Source: Muricea muricata (lineage: Eukaryota; Cnidaria; Anthozoa; Malacalcyonacea; Plexauridae). From it: a DNA stretch of 64,000 bases. The position numbers and the translations under genes were made by a program. The stretch lies in assembly GCA_963855995.1 (NCBI GenBank), contig OY979716.1, positions 34,665,094 through 34,729,093 on the forward strand. The letters are read 5' to 3'. Shown piece after piece: positions 11,522 to 23,217 of this stretch. Under the pieces are notes generated by a model. That model was not told the DNA's origin and ran no database searches. It saw only the letters and a program-made list of their open reading frames with translations. Every line of letters begins with the position of its first letter. The first letter of the stretch is position 1.

Positions 11522-11693
11522 GTTTTTATGCAGTGTTGCCTACAGAGACTTTACCTTCATGGTACATGGATACTTAAGTGATGAAAGGAGAGCACGACCA
11601 GCATGTGCATGCAATGCAATGAGGTCACAACTTTTAGTGATGAAAAGGAACAATTTAAAGGTTTTGATGATGAACCTGCTTGACATTCATTAA
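11522..11693 (+). CDS. P2X7 C-terminal-like gene, last exon
   Basis: Acceptor ctttattag, phase 2 entry. It encodes AYRDFTFMVHGYLSDERRARPAC, matching the conserved AYRxFxxWxxGxLGxxxRxxxPxC end of the P2X7-like domain. The tail reads MKRNNLKVLMMNLLDIH and stops at TAA 11691-11693. In the neighbouring frame the same bases read EQFKGFDDEPA, closer to the usual FxGF ending, so a one-base shift near 11645 may have altered the last residues. Confidence 0.7.
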
Positions 11694-12156
11694 ATTCACA
11701 ATGTACTTTTATTGTTAGACCTATATTATGGACCTATTGCCTTGTTCACATTATATTATACAGAGATTAGCCTTTTATGTAGACATTAGACTTTTGTATA
11801 AAGCTAATTCAAAAAGGTTGTCCTTCGGAAATCTAAAATTCAAATTACAAAATAAAAAATACAGGAGCAGTATGTCAAATTACTCACATGAGTGGACTTT
11901 TAACATCCAGTCTGTGATATACAGTTATACACCGTACAAGAAGGTATTTTCTGTTAAGTGGAATATTTCCAAAGAGATATGTTTACATTTGAAGCCCATC
12001 ACAAAGTATTTTTATCTTATACTTTGTGTTTTGGAATTTAGATTTTGTATTTTTGCAGGACAACCTTTTTTGAATTAGCTGTACACTTTAAAAATGCTAG
12101 AAAGAGGAACAATCATTGCAACAAAATGCCTCTGTCATTGCCCACCTATGTCCAAT

Positions 12157-12338
12157 CAGGGCTGTAACTAAAACGTTAATTGGGGGAGGGGGTGCATATT
12201 CATATATTTGCGTTCTGCCTGATGAATTCCTTTTAAAATCAAATGTAATGACAACTGATTTCAAAAGAAATTCGTCAAGCAGAACGCAAATATATGTATA
12301 TGAACCCCCTCTTAATTAACGCTTTAGTTACGGCCCTG
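12157..12338. mobile_element. 182-bp hAT-type MITE with exact 8-bp duplication
   Basis: Inverted ends CAGGGCTGTAACTAAAACG and CGCTTTAGTTACGGCCCTG continue to pair for about 80 bases, making the whole element a foldback. It is flanked on both sides by tgtccaat (12149-12156 and 12339-12346), an identical 8-bp target duplication. CAGGGC ends plus an 8-bp duplication are hAT characters. Confidence 0.88.
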
Positions 12339-13559
12339 TGTCCAATGTTTCTATGGGGTAGGTGGGGCATGATAAGTGCACAATCTATTAATGTAACACA
12401 GATTTCCTTGTCATGAACAATGCTTATGATCAAAATTCACCGAACAAAAATATTAATATTATATATACATTATAGAAATATGTACAATACTACTTCATAT
12501 TTTTTGGACAGTCAAGAATGTTTTTGTGACCTTCCATCGGATTCTTGCAAACAGAACATTTGGGCTTAGACCTTGTTTGAGCCACTGCAGGAGTTGGTGG
12601 TTCAAGCTCTGTCACTGAAAAAAGATATTATACTTATTAGCTAGTTATATAAATAAAAATGATTGATTTGTCGTGCAAATATAGATATAAACCTTCTTCA
12701 ACCTATATTGACTAAAAAATAGTCTCATCTAAAAATATTTTCCTGGTATTGAAGGAGGGACATCTTTAACCTGCATCATTCTTCTGTCCTCCCGTTTCTT
12801 TATTGCTTCTGACTTGGGTTGCTTTTTCAACATGGTGTTCATAGCTGGTGCCGTCATGGTTCTTAATTCTTCTCTAGCCTTCTTTAATGGCTTTGTTTTT
12901 ATGCTGGAACAAATTGTTGTGAATATCTCATCCACATAGTCTGAAAATATAAATCACAGTACTGTAAACACATACAATAATTGGACAATGGATTTGTTAT
13001 CTAACATGCATTTAAGAATTTGGTTTTGCATACTGCATTATCTTACCAAAAACTGCCTTGATCCTAACATCTCTGACAGTACCCTCACCATTTTTGAATT
13101 TGGGATAAACCACATTTACTTGTGCAGTTCCATCTTTTTTTGCCTTGGGGAATCTTCGAAGGTTGCCATTGAAGTGGACTATGGCCAGGATGTGTCTAGA
13201 AAATTATAAAATATACATTTAACTTTTGAAAACAGGCAGCAGTGACTTGCGTAAGGGTCAGATACAGTACTTACTGTACAATGCAAATGCAGTGGTGACA
13301 TTTCCAGACATTACAACTGAACTATTTATTTACACTACATATCTACAATACATTCCAGGGAATGAGTAGTGGATCATCTTCGGGGAAAAATGATTTAATA
13401 CGGAGTGAAATCCCTCCAGACAGCTAGTTTGTGATATCGGGGAAGCCTGCTTGATTGCATTTACAAGTCTTGTCTTTGTCAGTTGATAACAAACTTTCTC
13501 ATGAGCAACAGAGCCTAGAAGATGATAATGCTTTACTTGTGTTGTTGTGGAAATAGGAA

Positions 13560-13574
13560 GGGGGGGGGGGGGGG
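13560..13574 (+). repeat. poly-G run of 15
   Basis: An uninterrupted G homopolymer between the exon at 13516 and the hAT element; possible assembly or replication weak spot. Confidence 0.9.
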
Positions 13575-13597
13575 TTGGCTTACATACCAGTTAGAGA

Positions 13598-15040
13598 CAG
13601 TGGCGGATCCAGGGTAAGTCAAAATGAATTATAGCAGCCCAATTTTAAATTCAAAATAGTTTTATAACAATGTCATAGGTTATGAATTTCAAAAGAATAA
13701 AATCTAACCAATTGAGTTGCTTTGAAGGTATTTTAAGGTGGCTCCATATAGTTTTATTCAGTTATAGCCGGATTTATAGAGATCAGACGCTGTCCGCACG
13801 AATCACGCGTGGAATGTTCGTGGCCAGCTATAATAAAATTTTTCACATTCGAAGTTAAAAACATTGTTTTTGCCGATATTTTTGTGTTCATACACACAAA
13901 AAAGACGACAGTTCTTCCTTACAATCGTTTGTGTTTCCAAGTTCAAGTATTAGGTGCTTTAAATAAGTTTTAAAACAATTTTTAGGCGCTTTTTTATGTC
14001 CGGTAATGTAATTTTTGTTGCTCGAAATTTTACGAAAGTGTATGGACTCCGACTGAACCATTTTATATTGTTTTTATCGACTTCATGGCTCTTCTGAAAT
14101 GTTACCGAAGCTTATGTAAGTTTTCTTATTTAATTAAGGTCGGATGTCTGTCGTGTTTTAATAACATAGTTTTAACTATCGTGCATACAGTCATGAGTTT
14201 TGAAAATATTTTCGTACATCGGTTTTTAAAGACAAGAATGAATTTAAGAAGCAGCCGGTGGTTTGATTTGAAGCCTTATTATGTCTTGTTTTTAGTTTTT
14301 GGCAATATGAATGTCTTTTAATCTCTTCTTAAATAAGGTTAAACCAAAAATTTCAAACGAAAATTACTACGGCTATTGTCAAAAACACGCATTTCTCGCT
14401 GTTCTGGTTGTTGTCCACGAAATGTGCCGGAATCCACGCGTGAAAAACTGGTTTCAAAAATTTTATGACGTCAAAGCAAAAAAATATAATGAAATTATAT
14501 TTAATTATAATAAATTTTGCCCGTTTCCTTCGGTGAATTTTTTAAAATTTTGCTCATCAATTACCATCGCTCAAGTGCTTGAAATGTCATTTTTTGAAAA
14601 ATTTTATCAAAGGGATTCTTTTTAATATTGAATTTTGACATTTTGTAGGATAATATAAAAACCTATTGATAGAATTTTTTTAAAGTGCGTAAGTGAAACC
14701 CTTACGTCAGTACCATACAACATGTTCAATTAAAAAATAATTCACCGAAGGAAATCTCGAAAATTGCGGAAAGAAGACGAAACGCAAGCCATCTTCTTAT
14801 CCATTTGTTGCCATGGTAACAATCTTATAGCGCAAAATCACCACTTTAAAATCTTTAGCAAGACTTCAATAACACTTGTACTGAATTTCATAGTTTTATA
14901 ATGAAAGATGTGGAAATGAGACGGTCTTAACGGCTACAATGCACTTTTTAACTAAAACCGTAGGGAGCCACCTTAAAATGTAAATATATCCTAGAATGAG
15001 CTGTGGTAATTTATTTTGACTTACGCTAGATCCGCCACTG
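13598..15040. mobile_element. hAT-like element in the transposase-like gene intron
   Basis: Ends are CAGTGGCGGATCCAGGGTAA (left) and, on the opposite strand, CAGTGGCGGATCTAGCGTAA (right). Flanks are gttagaga (13590-13597) and attagaga (15041-15048), an 8-bp duplication with one mismatch. It contains no transposase of its own; almost all of its interior is a second element. It lies between the exons at 13516 and 15130. Confidence 0.85.
13737..14972. mobile_element. TTAA-flanked element nested inside the hAT copy
   Basis: Both ends read GGTGGCTCC inward and both are flanked by TTAA (13733-13736 and 14973-14976), within a 15-base inverted match from ttttaaggtggctcc. TTAA targeting is the hallmark of piggyBac-type elements, but the terminal bases are not the usual CCC, so the superfamily is tentative. 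Open frames at 14085-14321 and 14311-14625 look like chance. Confidence 0.65.
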
Positions 15041-16911
15041 ATTAGAGAGAGGGTAATACATCACTGAATAGACCACAGTACCTACTTAGATGGATAGTAC
15101 AGTTGGACATCGTATGCAGAATGAGACATACCTTCAAATAGATACTGACGGGGAGAAATATCTGGCCCATGAGCACATTTAGAAAACAGTGGGTCATCTA
15201 AATTGTCGTGCTTGTTGACTATGTGGCTTAGGAAAGATTTGATTCTGTTCCATTGCCATCATGAGTGGAAAATGCACTCCAATAAAAATGATTGCCACAA
15301 GGCTTTATCCACTCTGTCACTCCTTCACACCCACCTTCGTTTGACACTTTAGTCATTACTTTTGTGGTCTCTAAAGATAGTGTATGTTTAGTTAATCTAA
15401 CCTCGTCATAATATTTGCACACTCACCTTGTACTCATTATCTAAGCACCCCACTTACTCTTTTTCAGATGCCACAAATCAAAGTGATGTTTCATTTTAGC
15501 CAACTTTGTTTCATGTATTTGCTAATAGAACCATGTCTGTCAGAAATGAATGTTGACATCATAATTTGACATCCTGACAAGAATCCCATACAGTTTTGGA
15601 ATGCCAAGTATTCCATTGCAGGGCTGCTGCCTGCTTCATTTCTCTGTAAGTAAAATGAAAAGTGTTCACTATCAGGTCATACAGTAGTCAGATTAACTAA
15701 GACCAGTTCACACTGGGGACTTTTTTCTGCAATAATTTTTCACCCTTATAGGTGTGAGCTAAGCAAATGACATTGTTACAAATCTTTGCATTGACATCAC
15801 TAATCAAGCACAATTACCACCAAGCTACACATTTGCATCCATCAAAAACAAAAAAATTGCACATTAAGTCACACCAAATTTGCATGTACGAACTGGCCTT
15901 AACACATATGCATGAAAAGGATTCATGCCTCCAATAGTATGATTAACTAGCTGGAAATATTGAGGTATGTATTTAGCACAATTCATTTACCTGTACTGGT
16001 GAAAAGTGAATAATCATAGATGAAGTGCAGCTGAAGATAGTATAGGCACAATATTTCGCACTATATCCCATGCTGTCATGGCGACCATCTCCTGCCAAAA
16101 CCAAAGAGCCAGCTTGTTTAGCCTGGTTTATCAGTTTCTTTTGGTACTCTTTCCAATGTATATGGATTGAGGGCAATAGGATTTTCTATAATGAAAATGA
16201 AAAAGAGGCAGGGATACAATTTATTTTATTTTATAATTCTTTTGCTGAAATATAATTATGTATTTCAGTGTTTTTTTCATTATACTTACTCGTTGATGTC
16301 TAAAATATGTAGGCAATGAAATGCAAGCAAGTCCCATATGCTTCATGACCTGCAAAACTTTACTTGCCGATGACCCAGCTTGCAAGGTTGCAAAGGATAA
16401 CAGGAAATTCCATGCATAAATTTTGGTCCCTGGCATTTGTTGCAGGCTTTTCCAAACAAAGTGTTTACCACACTCTGGGTTTTCCAGTGGGTAGTTATCG
16501 TTACCATTGTTCCAACCTGTGACACTTTTAACAAAGGCTCACTTTGATGGCAAAAAATGCAGGTTTTGAACAGCAGCAGTAATTGCGTGAGGAAGACAAT
16601 AAATTTTGGTTGTTTGCGAATATTGTCTGTAAGATCCTGTCTAGATAACAGAAAAACTCCATATAAATGAACCCATAAGTTATCTTTCGGCTGAAATTGT
16701 ATTAGCAATGTGTATTTTCATGTTGGTAAGTACCATATTCATACACCATTATAGGACTATCAGAATTGTCGACATAGCATTTTTTTAAAACTTTTCATAT
16801 CTCCCTCATCAGTCCAACACTAGAGACAAATTCTGAATAAATCACAGACAACTTTACACAAAATATTACTGCTATACCTTTTCACGGAATGGAAAATTTC
16901 ATCTTCATCAT

Positions 16912-17039
16912 CTTCACCAATATCTTCATCTTCCTCACTGTCATCTCACAAATCCATTATGTCATCTTCTAGCATCTTCACCAATATCTTCATCTTCCTC
17001 ACTGTCATCTCACAAATCCATTATGTCATCTTCTAGCAT
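16912..17039 (-). repeat. 64-bp tandem duplication in the acidic exon
   Basis: 16912-16975 and 16976-17039 are identical. On the minus strand the unit encodes an Asp/Glu-rich stretch around EEDEDIGED. Because 64 is 1 modulo 3 the duplication breaks the frame, and each copy also carries an in-frame TGA after IMDL. Confidence 0.85.
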
Positions 17040-18639
17040 ATAGTCATCATCTGTGTCTGTATCACTGTCAGATAACTGCATGGCTTCATCATCTTGCTCT
17101 AGAGAAGATTCTGGGCAGCTCTGGTTGGCATTGTCTAGGCAGATGTTCAAAGCATGTGATTTTTCCAGCATTATTCTAACATTTTCACTATTCCATTGAT
17201 AATGTGGGATTGATAAAGCGGCATGATCTAGTGTGTGTGCTTGGCAGTCCAGCAGTCCTGGTACTGAATATCATTGGTTACTCAGTTAGTCTATCCAGAG
17301 CTAGGGGGTGCAACTACCCCCCTCCCTCCCATTAGCACCCATACCTTATCCCTATAATCAAGTGCTAGGAGCCTAGGAGGTCAAAGTTAGGCTCAAGAAT
17401 ATTAGGGTTTGACATTATACATTTATCAGTCTTTTGTGCCAATCTTTCTTGGATCAACTTAAACATAGCAGACTTTAAAGTGCTCCTCAGCCTTTTGTTT
17501 TTTGTTGACAGATCTTTGCAGCCTGCACATTCGTCCGTCTGTGTTTCGCTGTCAACAAACGTCTGAAAGTATAGTTGTTTTAAATTTGTAAATTTTAATG
17601 CACATTTTAGGTCTTGGATTTTTGGTTAGCAAGTACGAGCATGATTTTAATTTAGATTTTAGCATAATTTTAGTACACGTCACAAAGTCTTATACCTGGC
17701 TGAACGAAAGGCACGTTGTACTTTTAGGATCAACCATGACATCCGTGGTTTCAACCAGATCAAATGGCGTCTCATCTGGGTCGTCATCGTTGGGTTTATC
17801 TTCAGACGACGAAGAAGTTTCGGCCAGAAGTAATTTGACTTTCTTTCTCGCCTATCAATAAAGCCAATAAAAAGAGACGCGCATTTACAATAAAATCTAT
17901 ATACAACAAGCTTTAGTAGACCAACAAAATACTAAAACTAATAAACATACCTGACGCTTATCGCGTGGGGAGGCTTCGTCTGCTAGATTGCTTCTTTTGA
18001 ATTTGGTGGGAAGCACAACTATGCCAGTTTCGTCCTTCTTTAATCGAGGCGTATAGTCCCTTGTTCCAGGTATCTCAACAAGATACATAATCATCTGGAA
18101 CAAAATGCTCCGAACATATGGCGGAGAATTTTGATGGTGTCCAATTTGCACAATGTTATCAACAAACACACTGCACAAGTTAGAAGGAGAGTTCCAAAGT
18201 GATTTACAATATTGTTGTTGCTTAGTGGTGATATTGAACCTTGTCCTGGACCAGAAACTACAGATTACTATACAGAAAGTCAAACGATTTGATGAAACAG
18301 AGAGGTATGAAGTGTTTTCACCTAAATGTACGGGGTTTATGGAACAATCTATGTCACAAAATACAAAACAACGGTTAACATTTTCAGTCTATTCTAACTT
18401 TCGACTATATTTTAGTCATCATCAGGAATGACGCTTGTTACATAACAGTGACACTTATAAAGATTATAACGTAATTGGTTACATATAGTTATATTTGGGA
18501 AGATGCGTACATTAACTATAGCCAGTTAAATATAATATAAAGCTCTTTCGAAGCTTTACTTCCATGCATGATTCAGTTCGGGTTTAAACCGTCGTATGGC
18601 AGACTATTCTTGAAAAAGCAGTAAAGGCCAATGGTCTGC

Positions 18640-19330
18640 AGATTAGTCGATAATCTTAGAGTTGTTTAGAATAAACCACGGTAGTATTCAAGTAACAGTT
18701 GAGTTATTTTCGTGGTAGGGAGTAAGTTCTGACATAGGTTCTGATATGTTGAAAGAGTTCGCAGTCCATAATGTGATTGAAAATTTCCATTTTATTGCCT
18801 TGTGAATGTTCCTTTAATCTAGTGTACACACATCGATCAGTTTTGCCAACATATCGCAATTGTTACATCCCTGGAAAGTAAACTCGTATACAACTGAGCT
18901 TTGCCATTTGGCATCTCATTGGAGTTTTATCTTCGTTTAACAGAAATACGTTGCTGTTCGTGGTTTTCCAGAGAATAACGAACGTGCATTTTATCTTTAG
19001 TAAAGGGGTTATTTTACTTATAAATGAGTGGGTTAGTCTAGTGCCATATTTGCCAAGGAAGGGCGAAAGTATCCAAATTTTGGGAATATTGTTTGTTGAG
19101 TTCTCATCAAGATTATCATGATCAATTTATACAATGTTTGTCAGATCGTTGTTTGAATGGTTCCATCAGTTTCGTAGATAGTTTGTAAGGAAAACCATTC
19201 CATGACATAAAGTCCTGGGCACGCTTAAGTTCATCATTTGATATGGTTTTGTTGCTCCAAATCGTATATGCACGATTGACAACAGCGCGAATCCAGGACA
19301 CTTTTCTCGACCAACGAGAGAAACTGGTTA
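18640..19330 (-). pseudogene. PLE C-terminal GIY-YIG remnant
   Basis: Minus-strand fragments in shifting frames read KVSWIRAVVNRAYTIWSNK, NDELKRAQDFMSWNGFPYKL, then YVGKTDRCVYTRLKEHSQG and NKMEIFNHIMDC. The YVGKT-x-R-x10-EH pattern is the core of the GIY-YIG nuclease found at the C-terminus of Penelope-like reverse transcriptases, and the upstream part matches the linker before it. Reverse transcriptase motifs are absent, so the copy is 5'-truncated, and several frameshifts show it is dead. Confidence 0.65.
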
Positions 19331-19524
19331 TATGCTAATATTAACCAGTGTGAGTTGATTTTCGGCTAGTACTTGTACCACATGGATAAATTTAGATACC
19401 GAGAAAATTAATGATATTGTCGGATAATTGATCAATAGTGAATAAAATAAAATATACAATTGAATGTCTTTCGATGTCTAAAGGTTTAATTAGGTAAACT
19501 TGGTGTATCGTCAATGTAACGTAT

Positions 19525-21035
19525 ATACAGGGTGTATGAAAAAAGTAGACAAATCTGAAATCGCTTTCTCTTTCGCGAAGCACCTCGGTGTACGATGTTT
19601 TTTTATTAAAATAGATTGTTTTGGTACTTATAAACTAAAAAAATGAGAAAGTTATAACTTCAATACCGGGGGTTGTGTCTTTTACGGCAATTTATATATG
19701 CCTTGCGCGTAAAACCTAAATGCTTAAAAGTAATTTTGACTTGGTGGGTGGAAAATTTGTCGGATGTTGTATTGCTTTACAAAATATCAGAAAATTTGCT
19801 CGTGACTAAGCCGTTCAAAACGTCGTGCGAACTTCTATATTTTTAACAAAATTATAGCTTTGTGGATGTTTAATTTATCCCTGAGCCGCAGCGCGGAACT
19901 CTGACCGGGCGAAGCCCGGGGCGAGGGTTACTAATTCTGAGATACAAAAGTCATCCGGTATTATGTGTTGGTTTGGACGTTCGACCTTTTTGCTCTTTTA
20001 AAATAAATGTCATGAAATCTGTAGGGAAACAAATCGAAATCATTAAAAAACAATAAAAATAAATCAAAAATACGGAAAAGAAGACGAAAAACGTGCCAAC
20101 AGAAGGAAACAAGAACAGAAACGTACATAAAAGATAGCCGTATCATGACTATTCAGTAGCCGTAATGACTTCACATTTTAACCTCGAAGTTTACGTTTTT
20201 TGTTTTGTAAAAGCAAACTGTAGTTTTATTGTAAGTGTAAAAATAATATACAGGTAAAAAATACGACCGTAACTATTTTAATCAAAAATGCATGGCTTGA
20301 AATAGTTTTTATTGCAAAACAAAGATTTAATAGTTTATAAATATTCATTAAAACGTTTTAATCATGAAGCGTAATAAATTGTATTTCACACTGTACCAAA
20401 GTTCACACTACGCATGATGACATACCGACCACAGGCATTTAAAAAATTAAGTATTTTGTCATTAAAACTGGTAATTCTTTCATTATTTTCACAGTTATTG
20501 AAAAAATAAAGGACGCATTAATAAAAACTGCCGTGTCGACGTGCTGCTATGACAACAATCCTGAAACACTTCATGTTCCGAAAATATAGTTGCATCTTTG
20601 ATATATTAAGGCGAGGGGTTTTGCATGCATGCATGTATTTCTAGTGTATTTACCTAATTTGCATACAACTTCCAAGGGACTTTTAATTAAAATTGGAACA
20701 TTTCTTCAGAAAAACGATTCTTATTGAGAAAAATATATTGCTTAAACTTAATCAAATTTCTTGAAATTTTGAACAGCAATAAAACACCTAACATATTTTC
20801 TATTTACCAACTCGAAATTACTTTTAAGCATTTAAATTTCTTGCGCAAGCCATTTTTAATGTGTTTCAAAATACGCACAACTCATGGGTTTGAAACATTA
20901 AAATTTCAGAAATTTTCATTTATTCTACCCCGAGAGTACCCAAGCAATGTATATTAATAAAAAACTTCATACTTCAGGCCGTTTCGCAAGCTTGAGAGCC
21001 GTTTCAAAAAACTGTTTACTTTTTTTTTGTACCCG
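19525..21035. mobile_element. TA-flanked non-autonomous element (copy 1), interrupted by a Helitron
   Basis: The left end TACAGGGTGTATGAAAAAAG matches the right end of copy 2 at 39.6-40.4 kb in inverted orientation. About 700 bp align to copy 2 once the Helitron at 19878-20644 is removed. TA flanks with CAGGG-type ends are typical of mariner-like MITEs. No coding potential. Confidence 0.7.
19878..20644 (+). mobile_element. complete non-autonomous Helitron-like element (H1)
   Basis: Starts TCCCTGAGCC after A, ends TTTCTAG before T. Removing it restores the uninterrupted sequence seen in the paralogous copy at 39.95 kb with no duplicated or lost base, exactly as expected for Helitron insertion between A and T. 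Near the 5' end is a hairpin CCGGGC-gaa-GCCCGG (19905-19919). A palindromic gcatgcatgc lies just upstream of the 3' CTAG. No Rep/helicase coding is present. Confidence 0.85.
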
Positions 21036-21273
21036 GTAGAATTTAAAGTGACCAGATGTAATGCAGAGGCTTTGTTTTAAAGAATCGCTTGTCATACGAC
21101 AGTTTAAACCCGAGCTGAATCATGGAAGTAAAACTTCGAAAGAGCTTATTATATTTAACAAGTTAATGCAAACATACGTATGTTCTCAATTATAAATATA
21201 TGTAACCTCATATTATGTATCCAATTTAGTTAAGTATCACTGTTATGTAACTTGTATATTAATATATTCAGGT

Positions 21274-21404
21274 TCTGCACGACTCAGTAATTTCTTTTGA
21301 AGTCAGCTGTTATTAGAGACGATTTTAAAAGAAATTAGTCAAGCAGAGCACGAATATATGAATATGCACCCCTCCTCCAACTAACGTTCTAGCGCCGGCC
21401 TTGC
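21274..21404. mobile_element. decayed relative of the 12.2-kb hAT MITE
   Basis: gtcaagcagagcacgaatatatgaatatgcacccc with ctaacgttctag and ccggccttg matches the right arm of the element at 12157-12338; the left arm is degraded. No clear target duplication. Confidence 0.6.
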
Positions 21405-21615
21405 TTTTAAAATCCTTAAATTTTTAGCTATGTTTTTTTTATAGCTTATGTGTATAATTAGAATTTTATTGTATTTTAAACTTATATACAGCCAAAACTC
21501 ATATTGATAACACTTATCTATTGAGATGTAGTGAACATTCTGTATAAATATTAGTCTTATGATAAAAAATAATAATATTCAGTATTTTTAACTACAACTG
21601 ACCGTTCAAACTAAC

Positions 21616-21766
21616 CTGGGGCCGGTTGTATAAAACTCTTAATCACTTTTTTAATCACTGTTTCGTAGTTAAATAGTGATTAAGTACAAAATACGTTGTT
21701 CTGATTGGTTGACGTTTCTACTAATCATAGTTAACTTTAATCACTTTTTTATACAACCGGCCCCTG
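21616..21766. mobile_element. 151-bp MITE, GGGGCCGGTTGTATAAA ends
   Basis: The ends CTGGGGCCGGTTGTATAAAA and TTTTATACAACCGGCCCCTG are inverted copies, with further internal pairing of taatcac units. It resembles widespread hAT-type MITEs of marine invertebrates. Flanking 8-mers (aaactaac, acaattat) do not match, so the duplication has decayed or the ends are misjudged. Confidence 0.75.
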
Positions 21767-22219
21767 ACAATTATTTTACTTTAGTTGTCAAGGCGAAGTT
21801 ATCCGTGTTTTTATCGATGTTACTACAAGACAATAGAGCGCTTAAGCTTCACATTCCCAAGTCAAGGGTAAACGGCAAGGCTGAAATTTCTTGACAGTAT
21901 TTTCGTGTAATTTGTGCGTTTTTCTTTCTTAAGTCTTAATTTTGGTTATACAATAAAGTTTTGAATAGTCGATAATTTAGTTGCTCTTTGCCTCCTATAT
22001 TAACTTTCTTTGCCTAGCGTTTGCCGTTTCACGTTTAAACGCGAAGCTTAAGCTCTCTAATACTGCAGTTGTGTTGTTCTATGATTATATTGAAAGTTCC
22101 ATCAAAATATCTCAAGATTTAGAAGCTCTGCCTTCTTAACGAATATTTACCAAGAAGTTGTGAATGCAAATTAAAAGTTTTTTATGTGGTAAAGCACACT
22201 GTGCAGATTAATAACAATA

Positions 22220-23162
22220 CTAGAAATACATGCATGCAGCAACCCCTCGCCACTAACTAAGAGCATGTAACTATATTTTTGGAATTACATGAAGTACTTC
22301 CACAGGTTGTTGTCATAGCAACACGGCAATTGTTTTTCTTTCTGTATATTTTTTCAAAATGACAAAATATTGAGTTTTTAATCCTTGTTTTATTGACAAT
22401 TTTTTAAGATGACAAAACACTTGTCATCGGTATGTTACGCCTAATGTAAGCTTAAATTTGGTATAAAATACAACCTATTAATTACATATATTAAATTAGA
22501 CGTTTTGAAATATTTATGAAACTAAATTTTTATCTACATAAACTTTGAGTTTGAAATAAAACCGTTTCAAGCCAATTTTGCATCTTCGCTCATATTCTTT
22601 TACATGTAAAGTCCGTCAATATTTTGAAATACAGTATAGACTGGAGGAGTACGGCTACGCCGGCCTTTATAAGCATTAAAACACAAGTATAAATACGCAT
22701 TATCAACAAACTCGCCTTGCGTTTCACGCCGTAGTCAATTCTTGGCGCTTCTCTGTATTTTCCCAGAATTAAGAGTCTTGACGCAGTCGTTTTCGTCTCA
22801 GTTCTCGCCTTTTTGGATGCCTTAAGTGTTTGCTACTCCTGATATTCAGCCATATTCTTGAGATCATAAATGACCACCCTTCGTTGGATGTGAAAGTTGC
22901 CAAATCTTTTTGCAAAAATACAAAATATCGTAGAGCAAAAAGCAAATTTAGATATTTGCTGTCAGTTGGATCAAAGATTAAAGTTGAATCGTAATTAATC
23001 AATCAACAATAAATTTTAAATCTGGCAAATCAGTGAGCCATTCATGATAGTCCGCCATATTGTTGAGATCAGTGAGGATAACGTCATGACATACCACTTT
23101 TACTACCTATCACGAGCAACGACTTTGAACTCCGCTAATACGAAATTAGTAACCCTCGGGGA
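22220..23162 (-). mobile_element. complete Helitron-like element (H2)
   Basis: On the minus strand it begins A/TCCCCGAGGG at 23162 and ends ATTTCTAG/T at 22220. The host sequence on either side joins to match the intron beside the 35-kb SRCR exon (gcagattaata... / ...caatcaaaatcgag), giving an empty-site check. It has lost the 5' GC hairpin seen in the other copies. It sits about 55 bp beyond the end of the 23-kb SRCR open frame. It is closely similar to H3 at 50.1 kb over some 700 bp. Confidence 0.82.
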
Positions 23163-23217
23163 TAAGATTATGAACAATCAAAATCGAGTACTCTGACAAA
23201 AATGATATGATAATCGA

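Larger units (their letters stand above)
12490..18053 (-). pseudogene. multi-exon transposase-like gene, degenerate
   Basis: Minus-strand exons in order: about 18053-17951, 17851-17696, 17562 to about 17430, about 17268-16880, about 16703-16291, about 16199-15991, about 15640-15443, about 15414-15130, about 13516-13345, about 13200-13049, 12940-12729. Landmarks: ETQTDECAGC coiled segment; acidic tract; KFIVFLTQLLLLF with CxxC; SSASKVLQVMKHMGLACIS; GDGRHDSMGYSAK; ISDRHGSISKYMK; KPCGNHFYWS; SQTSCLEGFHSVLNHF; DGTAQVNVVYPKF. I recognise this as an unnamed metazoan family that looks like a DDE transposase (acidic residues in GDGR and SDRH). Frameshifts occur near 16480, 15500 and 15250, a TGA in the acidic exon, and a 64-bp duplication. 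A CCHC-like exon (about 12617-12490, SKPKCSVCKNPMEGHKN) may be its end or a separate remnant. Confidence 0.65.
18398..21260 (-). mobile_element. PLE remnant 1, with inverted terminal repeats and nested insertions
   Basis: About 18430-18610 and 21085-21260 are inverted copies of each other (shared core: cgaaag-agctt, catg-attca-ctcgggtttaaac-gt, tatgtaac). Such inverted long terminal repeats are known for Penelope-like elements. Between them lie a broken GIY-YIG/C-terminal coding remnant (about 18640-19330, minus strand), then a TA-flanked element that itself holds a Helitron. Confidence 0.7.

Noticed and set aside
14085..14625. Two overlapping open frames inside the TTAA element
   Set aside because: No transposase motifs; composition typical of noncoding AT-rich sequence.
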